Below, one piece after another: positions 59,661-64,000 of a DNA stretch of 64,000 nt. The notes under the pieces were generated by a model. The model was not told the origin of the DNA. It saw only the letters and a list, made by a program, of their open reading frames with translations, and searched no databases. This DNA comes from Thalassia testudinum. Taxonomy: Eukaryota; Streptophyta; Magnoliopsida; Alismatales; Hydrocharitaceae. The position numbers were made by a program, and so were the translations under genes. Each line of letters begins with the position of its first letter. Position 1 is the stretch's first letter. Where the stretch lies: assembly GCA_037157565.1 (NCBI GenBank), contig JAZHRO010000013.1:114032001-114096000 (forward strand). The letters are read 5' to 3'.

Positions 59661-62407
59661 TGGTGGCTTCGACAGCAGGGTTATAACGTTATAGCGTCGT
59701 AGTATAGCCAGTTGTTGCCATCATTTCAAATATATAAAATTTTTTTACTCGGAAAAGAGTTCCCGAGGTCGAACTCAGGGAGCAAGTTGTATTCTAGAGA
59801 TATACATGTTTCTTTTACAAAAATAAACAAAGAGAGAGAAAGAATTTGGTGTCTTTTTTTTTTTCTTTGTTTCTCCTCGTCTCAGATCTTCTTCTTCTTC
59901 GTTCTGTAGAGGTGATGCTCTTCTTTCTTTCTTCAGATCTCCTTCTTTCTTCTTTGTTCTGCAGAGGTGATGCTCTTCTTTCTTTCTTCAGATCTCCTTC
60001 TTTCTTCTTTGTTCTGCAGAGGTGATCTTCTTCTTCTTAGTTCTGCAGAGGTGATCTTCTTTCTTTCTTCAGATCTCCTTCTTCCGTCTTTTCTTTTTTC
60101 AGTCAGGGACGTCGCCCCTCCATCTTTCTTCTTTTCCCTTCAGGCCGTCGTCTGATTTCCAAATCAGATGACTTAAACTGCCTGTTGCTACAGTGTCTTC
60201 CTCAGCTTCCTTCTTCTTCACCTGTTCCTGCACACTTCAAAGCTTACGTCAGAGGACAAAACCTACTCTACCCTCTCCCCCGCGTCTCTCTCTCTCTGAA
60301 ACCACTCTTGGGAAAGCTCTCCCAGAGCTGCCGGGTAATCGGGTACGGGTCGTGCCCGGGTCCAGGCCCACCGGCGTGCGTGGTGGGCGAGGAGTGCAGG
60401 TCAGTCTAAGTCGGGTCGGGTCGGGTCAAGTCCGCGGGGCGTGAGCGCGGACGAGACCGGGTAACCGGGCGGGTGAAGGGGACCTCACCCCGTGTGCTGA
60501 GGCAGTAAGCCTCCAGCACTTTTGCGTCTTATATCGCTGCGCCTCTTCAGACTTTTCCGAGGTGGGACTAAATGTCCCACCTCAATTGCACGCCCGCAGC
60601 GGGGAAAGCAGCAGGAGATCGCGGCGTCACGCGAAGCCTTCTGCCTTAGCTGCGAGCCTAGTGTTTTGTCGAAACACCTCGCAAGGCCTGGGAGTCGAAT
60701 CTGGGCGTGGCGCTGAGCGTGGCGCGCCTGTAGCTGCAGGCGGAAGCAGCTCCTTCTGCACGGCAATGGCGGCGGAGGTCGGGTGGCCTGTTCACAGAAA
60801 AATGGCCTCTCGGCCTAATCAGAAAGTGCCGGGAGCTTCGCCAGGGTGCGGCGAAGCTCGTGTGGGTGGTGGCGAGGCGTGGGGCGGCGTGCAAGGGCTG
60901 CCCTAGGTCGGACTGTGGGTCGGAGGATGGGTTTGTTGGGGGAAGCGTTACGGAGGTGTGGAGTGGCAGTGAAGGGGTGGGGGGTGCTCAGTGTGATGAG
61001 GCGGAGGTTCTGTGAGGGTCGACGAGGTGTGTGAGGCTGTGGAGAGATGGGAGCATCTCGCCGGAGGGTGGCCGGAGACGAAGGGGGTGACGATGGTCAG
61101 GGTCGGTCGAGGGCTTAATTGAATAAATTGAAGGCGGGGAAAGAAAGAGGAGAAGAAGGGGAGTAGTTCTAGCTTACTTGCAGGGACGAAGGGGGAGGAA
61201 CAGGGCGACAGTCGTATCGACTGTCGCCGGAGAAGACGATGCTCAGGGAAAGGGGCGGCGGCGAGCAGAGAGCCGGAGAGGCGCCAGCTAGGTGCGGCGT
61301 GGCGCGGGAAGAGCAGGGGAGGAAGTCTCTGCTGCTGGTATTGCGGCAGAGCGAAGAGGAGAAGGGGGAGGAACCGCCGGAGCTGGTGAGCGTCTGCCGG
61401 AGAGAGAAGAGAGGAAAGTTGGGGGTTTTCTCCGTCAGACCCGAGCTACCCCGGTCGGTGGAGCAACGGGGGGTATTTATAGGGATCAAAACAGGGAGGA
61501 AGGCGGAGGGAGACGACGTGTCTCCCTCGCCGGAGGATGGCCGGAAACAAAAACCCATACCGTCCGTGCGTTCGCACGGCCGGTATGGTGGGTTACAACG
61601 ACCAGGGGGGTGTCCCTGCGACGGCTGACGACGCAGGGCACCCCCGGTTTACTTGCCAGGTCCCCCCCCTCACCCTGCGCGGCGCCATGCTCCGCGCAAG
61701 GTCGCCGGAGCATGGTGCTGGCAGGTTTTGCAGGGGGGACCTGATCGCAAAGAACGAAGGAGAGTTAGGGGCCAAAATGCGAGGGTTCAAAAGTTGAGGG
61801 CCAAAGAGTAAATATATGAGGACCAAAGTGTAAAGTCGGTCAAGGAGGTTTCTTCTTAGGCTCAAGTTTTTATACATGATTAATTAGGACCTAAGGAGTC
61901 TGATGGTGAATTTCATTTCTATATTAAACCTTGTTTGACCAGTCAATTTACGCAAAAACCCAAATTAAGTTATTAATTGGGCATGGTTCTCAATGTAGGT
62001 CAAAATGGGTTCTGAGGGCCAAATTGAAGGTTCTAAACCCTAGAGATTATTTTTCTATGAATTTTAGAGGGTTTATTCTATTTTTACTTTGCCTCGAACC
62101 TTGTGAATTGAAGTGGGTTGTTTTAGGGTTACAGATTATCATTTAGTTTCTTGGAAGTGCTGTAGCCCTTGCTAGATCATCTCATCCCACTTTTATTCTT
62201 ATTAAGCTGCTTTGACCTATGTTTGGGCCCTGAATTACCCTGTATGCAGATTATACTGGTAAAATTGCATTTTTACCCCTTATGACTTGTTTTCTTCTCA
62301 AACTCAGAATTCTCTGAGTTAAGCCTTTCCTTGAGATATGTAGGAGCTTTTATCCTTTGTATTAGGTCAAAATGAGCTAGTTATGGCTCATGATGAGGTT
62401 CTCATCA
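59661..62407 (-). repeat. Element A 5' LTR
   Basis: 2747 bp, near-identical to 48716-51490. TATA box on the minus strand at 61474-61481. Minus-strand transcription would start in the GC-rich leader and run leftwards into gag. Confidence 0.95.
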
Positions 62408-62412
62408 CTTAG

Positions 62413-62560
62413 GTAGTGGAGTACCCAAGGGAGGGGAACCACTATACATATTGTACCAATTTTCTATGGTTTGATTATTTGTGCAAATCTTTTTTGTATT
62501 ACTAATATTTTGTTTAAGTATTTGTGTGCATAGCCATATTTCATATATCAAATCCTATCA
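62413..62560 (+). repeat. Copia 5' LTR, second part
   Basis: Continues the LTR after element A, from gtagtggagtacccaaggga to a terminal atca directly before the primer site. Confidence 0.65.
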
Positions 62561-62562
62561 GG

Positions 62563-62578
62563 TGGTATCAGAGCTAAG
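62563..62578 (+). promoter_or_regulatory. Copia primer-binding site
   Basis: TGGTATCAGAGCTAAG complements the 3' end of initiator-Met tRNA, the standard primer of plant Ty1/copia elements. Confidence 0.9.
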
Positions 62579-62608
62579 TTGCGAGAAGATGTAACAAATC
62601 AACTCACA

Positions 62609-62785
62609 ATGGCATCTACATCAAGGCGCATCGAAGGACAATCATCCACCCATCCTCCCTGTTTCGATGGGATGGACTTCGGGTATTGGAAGAGGAGGAT
62701 GCAAGTCTTCCTAAAAGTAATGGATGAGGAGTCTTGGATTCTCATTCAAGAGGAGTACATGGATCCAAAGTAGCACGAAGGCGTA
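62609..62785 (+). pseudogene. Copia gag, N-terminal fragment
   Basis: Starts MASTSRRIEGQSSTHPPCFD and contains DGMDFGYWKRRMQVFLK, the N-terminal signature of plant copia Gag. A TAG at 62771 ends the frame, and the sequence is cut at 62785 by the next LTR. Confidence 0.8.
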
Positions 62786-64000
62786 TGTTGAACATCTAGT
62801 TGCTACGCTAATGTGTTCGGTTTTGAAAACCTGTAGTCGTAGTATGAAAGTGAAGAACTCGTGTTCAACAAATAAAATTTATACGGAAATGGAAATTCCA
62901 GGTCGAACATAGGGAGGCGGATGTTTGATTTAAAAAAAATTCTCATTTATTTTATTTGTCACGAAATAATTCAATTGATTAGAACTATCTAACTATTTAC
63001 AATAAATAGAAAAGAGAGAGAAAGAGAATAAGAGAGAGAAAGAATATTATAAATAAAAACCAAAATGAGATGTAGAATAAACATAGAATTTCATCATTAG
63101 AACGATTGTTCATTATACTAGAAAGCGGAAAAATGATTACACTAGAATGCAGTAAATCTACTCTAGAAAGCAATAAATCTATTCTAGAAAGCAGTAAAAA
63201 GAATGGGAAGAGAAATATCCTCCTCGACGGTTGCTTGGAGGATGAGCCGGACGGGACAACGCCTGAATGAAGGAGGATGAAGCAGGACTAAGGAGGGTGA
63301 AGCAGGAAGAACGAGAACGAGGCAGCACGTCGTCGTCATCTCGGGATCCGCTTCCGAAAGGGGGACGAAAAATTGACTTTATCTCGCGAGAAGCATCCCG
63401 GGTGTGGGACAAGCTTCTCTTGAGCTTTGGAGAGGGAGAGAAGAGAAGGAAGGGATGAGAATTTTGTGTGGAGGAAGTCTCCTTTTATAGTTGCAAGGAG
63501 TGGGGGCAATTTGGTCATTACAACTTTAAAAACATTAATTCAGGATCTTTAGTGATGGATAAAACTGTTGCTAAAGGTCTGAACGTGGCCGTAGTGGGAG
63601 GCGCGCACGTGCCCACTCGCTTGCCTGTGTGCTCAACGCACGCGCACGTGCAGCCATTCTCAGCCGCCCGATCGCGAGATCGGACGGCTTAGATCGTGCT
63701 ACGCCTACCTCCTCAGCACGTGCCCCATCGCATGCGATGCCGTGTTACGTGCGGGCCTACGCGGGCACATCATCTTGATTGAGCGCATGCGGCCATTGGA
63801 TCGCAATCGTGCTGTTGATCGAGTGCGCGCCTCCGCTCCAATTTCAGTGCAGCGAGGCTCGAACGCGCACCTTCGCTTCACGTTAGAGCACTCGACCAAC
63901 GCGCTATGGGCGCGTTTGTGTTGAGCGCCTAACTTCAGCGCGGGCACGTCACAGCCATTGGAACTTGATCCAACGGTGGGGAAGGGCGGACGAGATGGCA
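62786..64000 (-). repeat. 3' LTR of an element distantly related to B, running off the window
   Basis: Begins tgttgaaca in plus orientation next to the broken copia gag, with possible TSD base set gcgta at 62781-62785. On the minus strand it has, as in the B LTR, a tRNA-like segment (63850-63913), a TATA box (63482-63489), a CT-rich leader (63000-63045), the cctccctatgttcgacctgg box (62917-62898) and a similar end. The short reading frames here are not genes. Confidence 0.7.
63850..63913 (-). other. tRNA-like segment in LTR U3 (A- and B-box)
   Basis: On the minus strand an A-box-like TAGCGCGTTGGTCGAGTG starts at 63906 and B-box GTTCGAGCC starts at 63864, 42 nt further, the same distance as in both B LTRs. 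GCGC/GTGC can form a D stem and GCGCG/CTCGC a T stem around TTCGAGC. The acceptor ends do not pair. Confidence 0.5.

Larger units (their letters stand above)
48716..62407 (-). mobile_element. Element A: nearly intact Athila-type Ty3/gypsy retrotransposon (minus strand)
   Basis: 13.7 kb. LTRs at 48716-51490 (3') and 59661-62407 (5'), both tggtggcttcg... to ...atca, flanked by cttag at 48711-48715 and 62408-62412. The LTRs are almost identical apart from one extra repeat unit of about 28 bp in the left copy and scattered substitutions, so insertion is recent. The primer site fits tRNA-Asp. Gag and pol (PR, RT, RNase H, IN) are present with a TAG at the gag end, a one-base slip between gag and pol, and a TGA in pol. 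There is no env-like ORF. Confidence 0.96.
47928..62785 (+). mobile_element. Ty1/copia retrotransposon, 5' part, interrupted by element A
   Basis: The 5' LTR (about 47928-48710 plus 62413-62560) is followed by the initiator-Met primer site TGGTATCAGAGC and the start of a copia-type gag. Element A splits the LTR, duplicating cttag. Gag is cut at 62785 by another LTR. No 3' LTR is in the window, so the left border (tgttaaccc at 47928) is a guess. Confidence 0.75.

Noticed and set aside
1..64000. CRISPR arrays, bacterial operons, rRNA genes
   Set aside because: No regularly spaced identical repeats with unique spacers, no rRNA words, and gene content is wholly plant transposon-type.

Overview
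The window is repeat-dense nuclear DNA of a seed plant, almost certainly an angiosperm. It contains Athila/Tat-type Ty3/gypsy elements with 1.4-2.8 kb LTRs, a Ty1/copia element whose primer site matches initiator-Met tRNA, a CACTA DNA transposon, and plant gene exons with GT-AG introns. I see no intact single-copy host gene, rRNA, canonical tRNA gene or CRISPR array. Nearly everything is mobile-element sequence, as in pericentromeric or heterochromatic plant DNA.

Layout. 1-1558 is a decayed Athila-type pol fragment (+). 1559-2416 and 7187-7543 are two halves of an unassigned degenerate coding-like sequence, split by a CACTA transposon (2417-7186, 3-bp duplication GTA). That transposon carries captured host-gene exons on the minus strand: five consecutive exons resembling the F-box/LRR gene SLOMO/FBL15 and one exon of a Tim17/22/23-family gene.

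From 7544 the window is a nested stack, most of it fixed by target-site duplications (TSDs). Element C (+, 5' LTR from 7544) is interrupted in its LTR by element B (+, 7869-42584, TSD gttct/attct). B is interrupted in its ORF by element D (-, 11011-37447, TSD atagc). D is interrupted by element E (+, 20449-35231, TSD gggtc) and by a probable solo LTR (17147-20252). E is interrupted in gag by a solo LTR (23805-26525, TSD gtacc). C continues at 42585-47927 and runs into a Ty1/copia element (+). The copia 5' LTR is interrupted by element A (-, 48716-62407, TSD cttag), and its gag is cut at 62786 by an LTR distantly related to that of B (-), which runs off the window.

How the parts relate. A and E encode gag, protease, RT, RNase H and integrase. 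A is young and nearly intact: its LTRs are almost identical and I see three lesions. E is badly decayed. B, C and D have LTR, primer site, polypurine tract and an acidic low-complexity ORF but no gag-pol, so they look like non-autonomous passengers. C shares leader sequence with A, and D shares LTR and noncoding sequence with E. Several noncoding modules recur in elements of different families: a hairpin overlapping the primer-binding site, a CAATG-AGGA-CATTG hairpin followed by a second polypurine tract, a CCACCAAATA series in the 3' noncoding region, and a TTCGACC box near the LTR end. The LTRs of B and of the right-end element also carry a tRNA-like segment with A/B boxes upstream of their TATA boxes.
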